From positions 1 through 64,000 of the forward strand of contig JAZSAJ010000059.1 in assembly GCA_045601805.1 (NCBI GenBank): a stretch of DNA of 64,000 nucleotides, given 5' to 3'. The notes beneath the pieces are model-generated. The model ran no database searches, was not told the DNA's origin, and worked only from the letters and a program-made list of their open reading frames with translations. This stretch comes from SIG607 sp045601805 (lineage in GTDB: Bacteria; Bacillota; Clostridia; Oscillospirales; Acutalibacteraceae). The position numbers and the translations under genes were made by a program. Positions 21,693 through 30,070 of this stretch are shown here, piece by piece (position 1 is the stretch's first letter; each line of letters opens with the position of its first letter).

Positions 21693-23162
21693 TCACTGCT
21701 TCTTTAAAAAATTAAAAGCAGCGGCAAGGTTTTTAATAATGTCACTTGCCAAAAGCGATTCCTCACACAGTTTTTCTTTGGCTATATCCCCTGCTTTTGC
21801 GTGAATATAAACCGCACCGCATACAGCGTCTTTTAAAGCGTACCCTTGTGCGCAAAGCGATGCCAAAATGCCCGAAAGCACATCACCGCTTCCGCCGGTT
21901 GCCATTCCGCTGTTGCCCAAAATGTTAAAATACACACTGCCGTTAGGTGTTGCCACAACGGTTATTGCGCCCTTAAGCACCACCGTAACACCCTGTTCTT
22001 TTGCAAAAGTTTTAGCAAAATGCAAACGGTTTTCTTCAATTTCCTTTACCGTTACACCGCACAGCCGAGCCATTTCTTTTGGGTGAGGAGTTAAAATTAT
22101 TTCTGCTTTACTGCCTTTAAGTAATTCTATGCTGCCAGCCAGTAAATTTATGCCGTCGGCATCAATAATAAGGGTTTTATTTGCAAAATTTAAAGAAGTT
22201 TTAAGCAGTTCTTTGGCTTCACTTGAAGTAGATAGCCCACAACCAATTAAAACACTTTGGCTGTTTTCTATTGCGTTTTTCAGTTCGCTTTCTTTTTGGG
22301 GCAAAGGTAAAAATAAAGCTTCAGGCAAACATTTGGTTAAAACAGGGTAAATTGAACTGTGGCAAACAACTTTCGCTAACCCCACCCCGCTTCGTAAACA
22401 CGCTTCGGCGCTTAGCACCGCCGCCCCTGCCATTCCTTCACTTCCGCAAATAAGGGTGGCTGTACCAAAAGTTCCTTTGTGGGAATTTCGTTTGCGCTCT
22501 TTAATTTTTACGGTTTCAATTACCTTGCCGAAATTTTTAAAACCCTTTAAAAATTCTTCACATAAACCAAGTTCACAAAGTTTTACTTTACCGCAGTTTT
22601 CGGCAGAAGGGAAAAACATTTGGCAATATTTATAACCAATAAAGGTAAGCGTAACATTGCTTGATAGAGCACCGTCGTTTAAGCCGCTGCTGTCGGCAAT
22701 TAAACCGCTTGGGATATCGGCAGAAATTTTAAAGGCAGATGACTCATTAAAGCAATTAAAAATTTCTTTAATTTCTTTGCTTATTTCACCCTTAAAGCCG
22801 GTGCCGAAAACACAGTCAACCAAAATATCAGAACCAAAAAACAGTTCCTTGCTAAAAGGCAAAACCTTGCCCTTATAATCATTGCTTTTTTGTTTGCAAA
22901 GTTCGGTTTTGGGGGCAAAAATTTGGCAAACTGCAACTAAATAGCCGTTGTCAGCAAGCAAACGCGCCGCAACATAACCGTCGCCGCCGTTATTACCGCT
23001 ACCTGTTAAAACGGTTATTTTACTGCCCTTTTTTGCCACACTTTTTATTTCTTCGTAAAGAGCAAAGCCGGCTCGTTCCATTAAAATATCAGATGAGTCG
23101 GCTGTTTTATAAAAATTATTTTCAATTTCTTTAATTACATCAGAATAAAAGCAATAATTCAT
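21693..23162 (-). CDS. nnr: Bifunctional NAD(P)H-hydrate epimerase/ADP-dependent dehydratase
   Basis: A 489-residue metabolite-repair enzyme. The N-terminal YjeF epimerase domain (about 1-210) has GSGNNGGDGYVAARLL and the Asp of DCVFGTGFKG. The C-terminal ribokinase-like dehydratase (about 220-489) has LTPHPKEMARL and NSGMATGGSGDVLSGILASL with the catalytic Asp. It repairs hydrated NADH/NADPH. Its ATG shares one base with the stop of the preceding membrane protein gene (23162). Confidence 0.94.
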   Translation of the reverse strand: MNYCFYSDVIKEIENNFYKTADSSDILMERAGFALYEEIKSVAKKGSKITVLTGSGNNGGDGYVAARLLADNGYLVAVCQIFAPKTELCKQKSNDYKGKVLPFSKELFFGSDILVDCVFGTGFKGEISKEIKEIFNCFNESSAFKISADIPSGLIADSSGLNDGALSSNVTLTFIGYKYCQMFFPSAENCGKVKLCELGLCEEFLKGFKNFGKVIETVKIKERKRNSHKGTFGTATLICGSEGMAGAAVLSAEACLRSGVGLAKVVCHSSIYPVLTKCLPEALFLPLPQKESELKNAIENSQSVLIGCGLSTSSEAKELLKTSLNFANKTLIIDADGINLLAGSIELLKGSKAEIILTPHPKEMARLCGVTVKEIEENRLHFAKTFAKEQGVTVVLKGAITVVATPNGSVYFNILGNSGMATGGSGDVLSGILASLCAQGYALKDAVCGAVYIHAKAGDIAKEKLCEESLLASDIIKNLAAAFNFLKKQ

Positions 23163-23677
23163 TACTTAAAAGCATCCCTTGCAATGATTTTGTCCATAAA
23201 GGGCAACATTTTTTCGCGGAAAGTTTCATTTAACTGAAGTGTTACGCAAAACTCTTCGTTTCGGCGCTTAATTAAAAGTGTGTAAAGTTCGTCATCGTCT
23301 TTATTGCAGTAAACATTTGCCTTTTCAATTTTTTCACGGCGGGAGAGCGGGTTTTCTTTATTGTATTTTTCAACCCTTACAATATCTTTTGCGTTAAAGG
23401 TAGCCATACGCTTTCTGTCGCTTTTGGCGGTTATCATATCAATATCTATTTCGCCGTTTGTAAATATATATTCAAATTCAACATTAAGTTTTTTGGTAAG
23501 AAAAATACCGCCGTAAACCGCCGCAACACAAAGAATTATAAAAAGCGGATTAAGCACCCCAATAAACAAAAATGCAACCACGCAAAACGCCAAAATCAAA
23601 AGCCACAAAACAATTAAAAACAAAATGTCTTTAGGGGTTTTTCTTATTTCGGTTATGTGTTCAAAGTAAACATCCAT
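23162..23677 (-). CDS. Membrane protein of unknown function with two N-terminal TM helices
   Basis: A 171-residue protein. Two adjacent hydrophobic helices (about residues 18-40 and 43-62) are followed by a soluble, charged domain with the pattern VEFEYIFTNGEIDIDMI, reminiscent of small PH-like membrane proteins ('DUF6106-like'), a loose resemblance only. It is first gene of the operon with nnr and the lipoprotein. RBS is in TTGGAGGC upstream of ATG 23677. Confidence 0.7.
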   Translation of the reverse strand: MDVYFEHITEIRKTPKDILFLIVLWLLILAFCVVAFLFIGVLNPLFIILCVAAVYGGIFLTKKLNVEFEYIFTNGEIDIDMITAKSDRKRMATFNAKDIVRVEKYNKENPLSRREKIEKANVYCNKDDDELYTLLIKRRNEEFCVTLQLNETFREKMLPFMDKIIARDAFK

Positions 23678-23728
23678 TATTTTGCCTCCAAGTTTATTTT
23701 ATATTATTATATATAAATTTAGTTACAC

Positions 23729-23757
23729 TTGCAATAGTTAAAATTTTTGGGTATAAT
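23729..23757 (+). promoter_or_regulatory. Promoter of the PqqD-ABC exporter operon
   Basis: TTGCAA (23729-23734), 17-nt spacer, TATAAT (23752-23757); ATG follows at 23787 with TTGGAGGA. Confidence 0.75.
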
Positions 23758-23786
23758 AAACATAATTAAATTTTGGAGGACAAAAA

Positions 23787-24050
23787 ATGAAAATTAAAGA
23801 CAGTTTTTTGCTTAAAAAGGTTGCAGGTCAAAATGTTGTTGTGCCTGTTGGCAACAGCGTTGTTAATTTTAACGCCGCCATTACCCTTAACGAAACTGCC
23901 GCGTTTTTGTGGGAACTTTTAAAGGAAGAAACCACCGAAGAAGCGCTTACCGCACAACTTTGCGAAAATTACGATGTTTCGCTTGAAAATGCCAAACGCG
24001 ATGTTAAAGTATTTATAAATGTACTTAAGGAGCATGATATTCTTGAATAA
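23787..24050 (+). CDS. PqqD-family peptide-recognition (RRE-like) protein
   Basis: An 87-residue protein with the PqqD winged-helix pattern: NSVVNFNAAITLNETAAFLWELL, then a helix-loop-helix with VSLENAKRDVKVFINVLKEHDIL. PqqD proteins bind the leader peptide of ribosomal peptides and hand it to a modifying enzyme. Here no radical-SAM maturase, cyclodehydratase or obvious precursor peptide is adjacent; the only partner is the overlapping ABC exporter. It may recognise a leader peptide for export or be an orphan with another role. Confidence 0.8.
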   Translation: MKIKDSFLLKKVAGQNVVVPVGNSVVNFNAAITLNETAAFLWELLKEETTEEALTAQLCENYDVSLENAKRDVKVFINVLKEHDILE

Positions 24051-25692
24051 AGGTAATAAAAAAGCGTTTGCCCTTATTATAGACTGTTTAAAAGGCCAGA
24101 AACTGCTTATTGTTTTAAATTGCTTTTTAACCTCGTTTGTAAGCGTTCTTTTTATTGTTTTGGCACTTCTTTCAAAACGGCTTGTTGATATTGCCACAAA
24201 ACAGGTTAACGGCAACTTTTACCTTTGTGTGCTGTTTATTTTAATAACCGTTGTTTTACAACTTGTGTTAAACGCGGTGGGAAGTCACCTTTCGGTTTTA
24301 ACATCGGGCAAAATGTCGGTTTATTTAAGACGGCGAATATTTGATACATTATACAAAAAGAAACAAAGCGACTTAAATAAATTCCATTCGGGCGAACTTT
24401 TAAACCGTTTTGTTTCTGATTGCGACATTACGGTAAACGGCGCAAACGGTCTTTTACCTGCTGTTTTTTCAACACTATCAAAACTTATTGCAGGGTCTGT
24501 TGCTTTATTAACACTTGACTGGCGTTTTGCTTTAGGTCTTATTACGGTGGGCATTTGTCTTCCTGCTGCGGCGCGGCTTATAAGCAGCCGCTATAAAAAA
24601 CTTCACAAAGCATTTTTGGCATCAGGCGGCGAAATTAAAGCATATTTTCAAGAAATGCTTGTTAATATGCCGGTTGTAAAATCTTTTGCAACCACTGCGC
24701 CTGCAAAAAAGAAACTAAATAAAATACTTTTACATAACCTTTCTTTAAAACTTAAAAGAAACATTTTGGCTGTTTTAACAAGTTCTTCTATGTATACCTT
24801 TTTTACGGCTGGGTATTTTTTGGTTTTAATTTGGGGCGCAATGGGAATAAGCAAAGAAATTGTAACTTATGGTTCGCTTATTGCATTTTTGCAAATAATT
24901 TCGCAACTGCGCGCACCAATGCAAAATATTTCGGGGCTTTTTGTTCAGTACAGTTCTATGATGGCCTCTGCCGAACGAATTTTAGAACTTTTTGAATTAA
25001 ACGACGAACTTTTGCCACTTGGTAATGAAATGAAAGATGCCGCCGCACAGGTATTCACAGGAATTACAGCCGAAAACCTTACCTTTACCTACGGTGAAAA
25101 TACAATTCTTAAAAACTGCAACTTTCACATAAAGCGCGGAACTATAACCGTTATAACCGGTGAATCGGGCAAGGGTAAAACCACACTGTTTAACCTTTTG
25201 CTTGGTTATTTAGATGCAGACAGCGGTTCGCTTACATTAGACGGAAAGTACGATATTAACGCTTCTACACGCGCACTGTTTTCTTATGTTCCGCAAGGCA
25301 ATATGGTGCTTTCGGGCAGTATATTGGAAAACCTTACTTTTTGTAACGATAATGCCACAAAAGAACAACTTGATTTTGCAATAAAAACCGCCGTTTTAGA
25401 TGAATGGGTAAACAGTTTGCCAAACGGTTTAAACACCAAAATTGGCGAACACGGTTTGGGAATTTCGGAAGGCCAGGCACAAAGAATTGCCATTGCGCGC
25501 GCGCTTTTGTGCGATACCCCTATTTTGCTTTTAGACGAAGCAACCTGTTCGCTTGATTCTAAAACCGAAAAGGCATTGCTTAAAAATCTTAAAGCACTTC
25601 CCGATAAAACGGTGTTGCTTGTAACACATAGAAATGTTGAGGATAATATTGCCGATAACCGACTGCATTTGGAAAACAAAAAATTTATATAA
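24043..25692 (+). CDS. ABC transporter, fused permease/ATPase (MsbA-type half-transporter)
   Basis: About 549 residues. An N-terminal six-helix exporter domain (about residues 15-310) is followed by an ATPase with Walker A GESGKGKTT, a modified signature ISEGQAQR in place of LSGGQ, Walker B ILLLDEATCSLD and the switch His in LLVTHR. No C39 peptidase domain is present. The start overlaps the PqqD stop. ATG 24034 is only one base from AAGGAG, while TTG 24043 (10 nt away) gives better spacing, so I prefer TTG. It probably exports a peptide or lipid; the PqqD partner favours a peptide. Confidence 0.88.
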   Translation: MNKGNKKAFALIIDCLKGQKLLIVLNCFLTSFVSVLFIVLALLSKRLVDIATKQVNGNFYLCVLFILITVVLQLVLNAVGSHLSVLTSGKMSVYLRRRIFDTLYKKKQSDLNKFHSGELLNRFVSDCDITVNGANGLLPAVFSTLSKLIAGSVALLTLDWRFALGLITVGICLPAAARLISSRYKKLHKAFLASGGEIKAYFQEMLVNMPVVKSFATTAPAKKKLNKILLHNLSLKLKRNILAVLTSSSMYTFFTAGYFLVLIWGAMGISKEIVTYGSLIAFLQIISQLRAPMQNISGLFVQYSSMMASAERILELFELNDELLPLGNEMKDAAAQVFTGITAENLTFTYGENTILKNCNFHIKRGTITVITGESGKGKTTLFNLLLGYLDADSGSLTLDGKYDINASTRALFSYVPQGNMVLSGSILENLTFCNDNATKEQLDFAIKTAVLDEWVNSLPNGLNTKIGEHGLGISEGQAQRIAIARALLCDTPILLLDEATCSLDSKTEKALLKNLKALPDKTVLLVTHRNVEDNIADNRLHLENKKFI

Positions 25693-25727
25693 AAAATAAA
25701 GCACCTTTTGGTGCTTTATTTTTGTTC
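25693..25727. terminator. Bidirectional terminator between the ABC exporter and HPr-like genes
   Basis: AAATAAAGCACC-TTTT-GGTGCTTTATTTTT; it overlaps the last codons of the HPr-like gene. Confidence 0.8.
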
Positions 25728-25946
25728 TATTAAATATTCTTTAATTTCTTCGGCAAAGGTTTGATCAGCTGTATTGGCGTTTACCATAAGGGGTTTGGTT
25801 AAATCTAAACTGAAAACACCCATTATTGATTTGCCGTTTACAACATATTTACCGCTTATTAGGTCAACATCAAAATCTTTTGTAAGTGCCAAGGAAACGA
25901 AATTTTTGACCTTTTCCATATTATCTAACAATATTTTTGCAGTCAT
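25716..25946 (-). CDS. HPr-like protein lacking the phosphorylated histidine
   Basis: A 76-residue protein with the HPr fold signature in its second half: VVNGKSIMGVFSLDL holds the regulatory serine equivalent to Ser46. The first half, where PTS HPr has G-L-H-A-R-P-A with His15, reads DNMEKVKNFVSLA and has no His. It therefore cannot take phosphate from enzyme I in the normal way. By analogy with Crh it may keep only the serine-dependent regulatory function. Single gene, RBS AAAGGAG, divergent from mtaB. Confidence 0.8.
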   Translation of the reverse strand: MTAKILLDNMEKVKNFVSLALTKDFDVDLISGKYVVNGKSIMGVFSLDLTKPLMVNANTADQTFAEEIKEYLIEQK

Positions 25947-26011
25947 AACAATTTCTCCTTTATGTTTTACCGTTACATTTTAACCTTTTTTTGCTAAAAT
26001 GTCAATATTGG

Positions 26012-26040
26012 TTGAAAAACGCCGCGTTTTACAATATAAT
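26012..26040 (+). promoter_or_regulatory. mtaB promoter
   Basis: TTGAAA (26012-26017), 17-nt spacer, TATAAT (26035-26040). Confidence 0.75.
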
Positions 26041-26072
26041 ATAATAAATTATATGCAAAGGAGTGCAGGCAA

Positions 26073-27374
26073 TTGAATATATCGTTTTACACGCTTGGTT
26101 GTAAGGTAAACCAATATGAAAGCCAAGCAATATTTGAACTGTTTAAAAGCCAAGGTTACACTCTTTGCGAACCTTGTGAAAATACCGATATTTTGGTGGT
26201 TAATTCCTGCACGGTAACGGCAGAAAGCGACCGCAAAACAAAACAGGCGGTGCGCCGTTTTAAAAAGAAATGCAAAAACGCCGTTATTGTTTTAGCAGGT
26301 TGTATGCCACAGGCATTTAGCGAAATGGCGGAGGAATTACCCGAAGCCGACATTGTTGTTGGCAACAACTGTATAAGTGATTTGCCCGATTTAGTTAAAG
26401 AATTTAAGCAAAACGGCAAACGGATTATAAAAATTAAACCGCACACAAAAGACGAGTGTTTTTCTACCCCCACCGTTTCCGATTTTATTGACCACACACG
26501 CGCATTTTTAAAAATACAAGACGGTTGCGAAAGGTTTTGCACTTATTGTATTATTCCAAAAGCGCGCGGTTTTGTTAGAAGTAAAAGTTTAACTGAAATT
26601 AAAAGTGAGGCCACCGCCCTTGCAAAACAGGGCTTTTTGGAAATTGTGCTTGTGGGCATTAACCTTTCGGCTTTTGGCAAAGGGAGGGGCTATAACCTTG
26701 CCGATGCGGTTGAAACGGTTTGCGGAATTGACGGGGTAAAGCGTGTGCGCCTTGGTTCAATTGAGCCCGACCACATAACTAATGATATGCTTTTAAGGTT
26801 TAATAAAAGCGAAAAATTTTGTCCGCAGTTCCATTTATCGCTTCAATCGGGTTGTGACGCCACATTAAAGCGAATGAACCGCCACTACGACACCGCATTT
26901 TACCGCGATTTAGTAAACCGAATTAGAAGCGTTTTTGATAACCCATCTATTACCACCGATATTATGGTGGGTTTTGCCGGTGAAACCGAAGAAGATTTTA
27001 ACAAAAGCGTTTCTTTTTTAAAGGAAATTGGCTTTGCAAAGACCCATGTTTTTGCATATTCGCGCCGAAAAGGTACCCCTGCTTACAGTTACGATAACCA
27101 AATTACCAACTCTGTAAAGGCCGAAAGAAGCAAAAAAATGATTACGGCAGCCGAATACTGCGAAAAACAATTTTTGCAAAAACAAATTGGTAAAACACTA
27201 TCGGTTTTGTTTGAAACTTACGACGGCGAATATGCCTACGGCTACACCAAAAACTATTGCCGCGTTAAAGTAAAAAGCAATACTACCCTTGAAAACCAAC
27301 TTTTATGTGTTGTTATAACCGATTTAGACGGCGAAACGCTAATAGCGCACAAAAACACCCCGTGTTCAAATTAA
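26073..27374 (+). CDS. mtaB: tRNA t6A37 methylthiotransferase MtaB
   Basis: A 433-residue radical-SAM methylthiotransferase that converts t6A37 to ms2t6A37 in ANN-decoding tRNAs. The N-terminal UPF0004 domain has three Cys ligands (LGCKVNQYES, VNSCTVTAESD, LAGCMPQ). The radical-SAM motif is DGCERFCTYCIIP, and a C-terminal TRAM-like region follows. The TLGCKVNQYE start and VNSCTVT favour MtaB over MiaB. Start is TTG 26073, nine bases after AAAGGAG; no ATG is near. Confidence 0.92.
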   Translation: MNISFYTLGCKVNQYESQAIFELFKSQGYTLCEPCENTDILVVNSCTVTAESDRKTKQAVRRFKKKCKNAVIVLAGCMPQAFSEMAEELPEADIVVGNNCISDLPDLVKEFKQNGKRIIKIKPHTKDECFSTPTVSDFIDHTRAFLKIQDGCERFCTYCIIPKARGFVRSKSLTEIKSEATALAKQGFLEIVLVGINLSAFGKGRGYNLADAVETVCGIDGVKRVRLGSIEPDHITNDMLLRFNKSEKFCPQFHLSLQSGCDATLKRMNRHYDTAFYRDLVNRIRSVFDNPSITTDIMVGFAGETEEDFNKSVSFLKEIGFAKTHVFAYSRRKGTPAYSYDNQITNSVKAERSKKMITAAEYCEKQFLQKQIGKTLSVLFETYDGEYAYGYTKNYCRVKVKSNTTLENQLLCVVITDLDGETLIAHKNTPCSN

Positions 27375-27390
27375 ACACCGGGTGTTTTAT
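27353..27390. terminator. Terminator between mtaB and the FAD oxidoreductase gene
   Basis: AAACACCC-C-GTGTT pairs with AACAC-C-GGGTGTTT around a 7-nt loop, starting inside the last mtaB codons; both strands end AT-rich. Confidence 0.8.
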
Positions 27391-27391
27391 A

Positions 27392-29080
27392 TTATTTTAT
27401 TTCAAAATCAAACAAGCGGAAATCTTCGGCGCCAAAAGTAGCTATAGGAATAAACCGAACAGTGTTTACACGCCAATTTACAGAATGAGTTACAAATCTT
27501 TGGTGGTTATCGGTAACGTGTATTTCAGTAACATCGCCATTTTCAGAAACACCTTCAATTTTATACTCCTTAATTAAAGTTTTCGGTAATTTGAATTTAG
27601 TTTGAACTAAGGGATAATTACACGGCATATTATGATAATCGCGGTTAAAGTCACTATCAAAAATAAGTCGTATTTCGCTTATGTCGGTGTCTTTTACAAG
27701 TTTATATTCTATAACATCGTTTTTACTGCCAACAAAACAGTTTTCTTCTCTTCTGTCAATGCCGTTACGCACCACTTCGCACGAGCAGTTTGCAGTTTTT
27801 GTTAAAGCAGGTACTTCTCTTGTGTGCCACGGAATATAGCAGTCATCTTCCATTAAAGTTTGTTGCAGTTTTTTAATGTTTACATTTTCTAACATTACAT
27901 TATCTTTAATTGCCTGAGCCACGGCGGTGCCAAGTGCCTGACCTAAAACAGAACAGGTTGCCATAACGCGTGAGGAACTGAGTGCCGCGTGGGTAACGCT
28001 TATATTTCTTCCTGCAAAGCAAAGATTTTCTATATTTTTAGAAATCATACATCTAAGCGGCAAACCCCAAGGGGTAGGCGCAGGATGAAAAATTGTAGAG
28101 CAACCGGCTTTATAATAAAAACCTTCAGGGAAATGGTCATCCATAGTCCAGCCCGCATAAGCCACAATGTCATCAAACTTTCCGCACGCTTCAACGTCGT
28201 TTTGATTTACAATGTATTTCCCAACGTAACGTCGGCTTTCTCTTTTACCGGGCAAGAAGCCAATCCATTCAAGCTCCCAGTTTTCTACCCCGTGGTCACC
28301 GTAGTTTTTCATGTGGTCCCAAACGCCGTAACAAATTTTAAGCAGTTCTTCGCGGCAACGGTCGGAATCGTGAATACAATCCCATTCACCGCCTATTTCA
28401 ATCCACCAAAAATTATTGTCTTTGCTATGGTTTTTATAGGGCAAATCTTCATCGGAAGTATATTTATACGCCCATTTTGGCGGTGTAAATTTAACAGGAT
28501 GGTCTGTTTCTTTAATTTGGAAAAGACAGCTCATACCCATTGTTTTTTTATCGGCAACATCGGGCGGAATGGTTTCGTTAAATTCGCTCTTTGCTTCTCG
28601 GCCGTACATATATTCTGCGCCCGTAAGGGTAGAAAGAATGGAATCGCCCGAACAGTCGGCAAAATAAGTTGCCTTTACAACATGGTATGTTTCTGCATTC
28701 AACTGCCACGCCTTTACCGATTCAATTTTGTTTCCTTGCATGGTGCAATCAAAACAACTTGTATTAAGCAAAAGCGTAAGGTTTTCTTCCGCCATTGCCT
28801 TTTCGTAAAGCACACTATCCCACAAAGGATATTTAAGAGATGGGTTTTGATAAAAATTCTCAAGCAGAATTTCTTCAATTATACCGCCTTCGCGGTTGTC
28901 TTTACCGTGGCACCCGCCTATCCACATTCTAATTTCGCTGGATGCATTGCCGCCAAGCACAGGTCGGTCGTGAATTAAACCAACCTTAATACCGTGCCTT
29001 GCTGCTGCAATTGCGCAACAAAGACCCGACATACCGCCGCCTATAATACATAAGTCTGTTTTATACTCAAGCGTTCTCAT
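27392..29080 (-). CDS. FAD-dependent oxidoreductase (FAD_oxidored family)
   Basis: A 562-residue flavoprotein. The N-terminal dinucleotide motif is CIIGGGMSGLCCAIAAARHG, followed by LGGNASSEIRMWIGG, a signature of the FAD_oxidored group often found in carbohydrate-utilisation loci. ENLCFAGRNISVTHAALSSSRVMATC is the second FAD contact. The last ~130 residues form a beta-rich accessory domain with a lectin-like pattern. No signal peptide. The substrate is not deducible. The PocR-AraC gene is divergent 130 bp away and probably regulates it. ATG 29080 follows AAAGGAGA. Confidence 0.85.
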   Translation of the reverse strand: MRTLEYKTDLCIIGGGMSGLCCAIAAARHGIKVGLIHDRPVLGGNASSEIRMWIGGCHGKDNREGGIIEEILLENFYQNPSLKYPLWDSVLYEKAMAEENLTLLLNTSCFDCTMQGNKIESVKAWQLNAETYHVVKATYFADCSGDSILSTLTGAEYMYGREAKSEFNETIPPDVADKKTMGMSCLFQIKETDHPVKFTPPKWAYKYTSDEDLPYKNHSKDNNFWWIEIGGEWDCIHDSDRCREELLKICYGVWDHMKNYGDHGVENWELEWIGFLPGKRESRRYVGKYIVNQNDVEACGKFDDIVAYAGWTMDDHFPEGFYYKAGCSTIFHPAPTPWGLPLRCMISKNIENLCFAGRNISVTHAALSSSRVMATCSVLGQALGTAVAQAIKDNVMLENVNIKKLQQTLMEDDCYIPWHTREVPALTKTANCSCEVVRNGIDRREENCFVGSKNDVIEYKLVKDTDISEIRLIFDSDFNRDYHNMPCNYPLVQTKFKLPKTLIKEYKIEGVSENGDVTEIHVTDNHQRFVTHSVNWRVNTVRFIPIATFGAEDFRLFDFEIK

Positions 29081-29210
29081 AGTTTATCTCCTTTTTGTAC
29101 TTTTTCTTTTATTATAATTAAATTTCACAACATTTTCATTTGTTTTCTTGCAAAATATGTTTACTTTTCGGCAATTTTGATTTAAAATATATTTGTTACG
29201 AGGTGATTAT

Positions 29211-30032
29211 GTGAAAAGCGAACTTATAAATGACATAGATAATTATATTTCTTACCTTAACTCAAAGGGGTTTTATATATCGGTTCACGGAAAAATTATA
29301 AGCGGATTGCTTAAACATAATATGCATAAAAATCCGTATTGCAGTTTTATAAAAACAAACGATGAAGCTTGGCAACAATGCATAAAATGTCAGCAAAAGG
29401 TTTTTAATGCGTGTAATAATAATTATTTATTTGGTATGTGCCATGCGGGAGTAGAAGAATATGTTTTTTATGTAGATGCTAAAACTTTTGTTAGTGTAAG
29501 CGGTTACGGAATAAACAAAGAAAAAGCAACCGAACGAATTAACCGACTGTCAAGCAATTTTAATTTTAACAAATTAAAAACATTAACTGCCTACGAACAA
29601 GGATTAAAGCACCAAGAAGAAAACTTTAATGAATTAAAAATATTAGTAAAACCTTTGTGTCATATGCTTTCGCTTTTACAACTGTCAATAGGCGATGTTT
29701 CACAAACAGAATCAAAAAGTAAACTGTTTGATTCTATTTTGGCATTTGTTCAGGGCAATTTTATGCAGGATATTACATTACGCAGTATAGCAGAAGCTTG
29801 TTCTTGTTCTGAATCTACGGTTTCACATTTATTTAAAGATTACACCAACCAATCAATTAAAAAATATATTAACGATTTGCGTCTAAAGCAAGCTGAAAAA
29901 TTTTTAATTTCAACCGATTTACCTATAAGTAATATTGCTAACTTTTGCGGTTTTGCCAATACCAATTATTTTTCTACCGCTTTTAAAAAAGAATTTGGAG
30001 TATCTCCTAAAAAATTCAGAAAACAAAATTAA
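29211..30032 (+). CDS. AraC-family regulator with PocR sensory domain (second copy type)
   Basis: A 273-residue regulator with the same architecture as the one at 4002-4829. The N-terminal PocR domain has YCSFIKTNDEAWQQCIKCQ and FGMCHAGVEEYVFYV. The C-terminal AraC domain has LRSIAEACSCSESTVSHLF and ISNIANFCGFANTNYFSTAFKK, ending FGVSPKKFRK. The two proteins are clearly different in sequence, so they are paralogues rather than a recent duplication. Start is GTG 29211 with CGAGGTG six bases upstream; an upstream in-frame TTG has no ribosome site. Confidence 0.88.
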   Translation: MKSELINDIDNYISYLNSKGFYISVHGKIISGLLKHNMHKNPYCSFIKTNDEAWQQCIKCQQKVFNACNNNYLFGMCHAGVEEYVFYVDAKTFVSVSGYGINKEKATERINRLSSNFNFNKLKTLTAYEQGLKHQEENFNELKILVKPLCHMLSLLQLSIGDVSQTESKSKLFDSILAFVQGNFMQDITLRSIAEACSCSESTVSHLFKDYTNQSIKKYINDLRLKQAEKFLISTDLPISNIANFCGFANTNYFSTAFKKEFGVSPKKFRKQN

Positions 30033-30066
30033 AAGGAAGCACTAAATTAGTGCTTCCTTTTTTATA
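30030..30066. terminator. Bidirectional terminator between the regulator and TRAP permease genes
   Basis: AAGGAAGCACTAA/TTAGTGCTTCCTT stem with T-run. Confidence 0.9.
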
Positions 30067-30070
30067 TTTA

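Noticed and set aside
27989..28978. 329-residue antisense frame inside the FAD oxidoreductase gene
   Set aside because: It lies fully opposite a convincing flavoprotein gene and its product is unlike any family; a shadow of codon bias.
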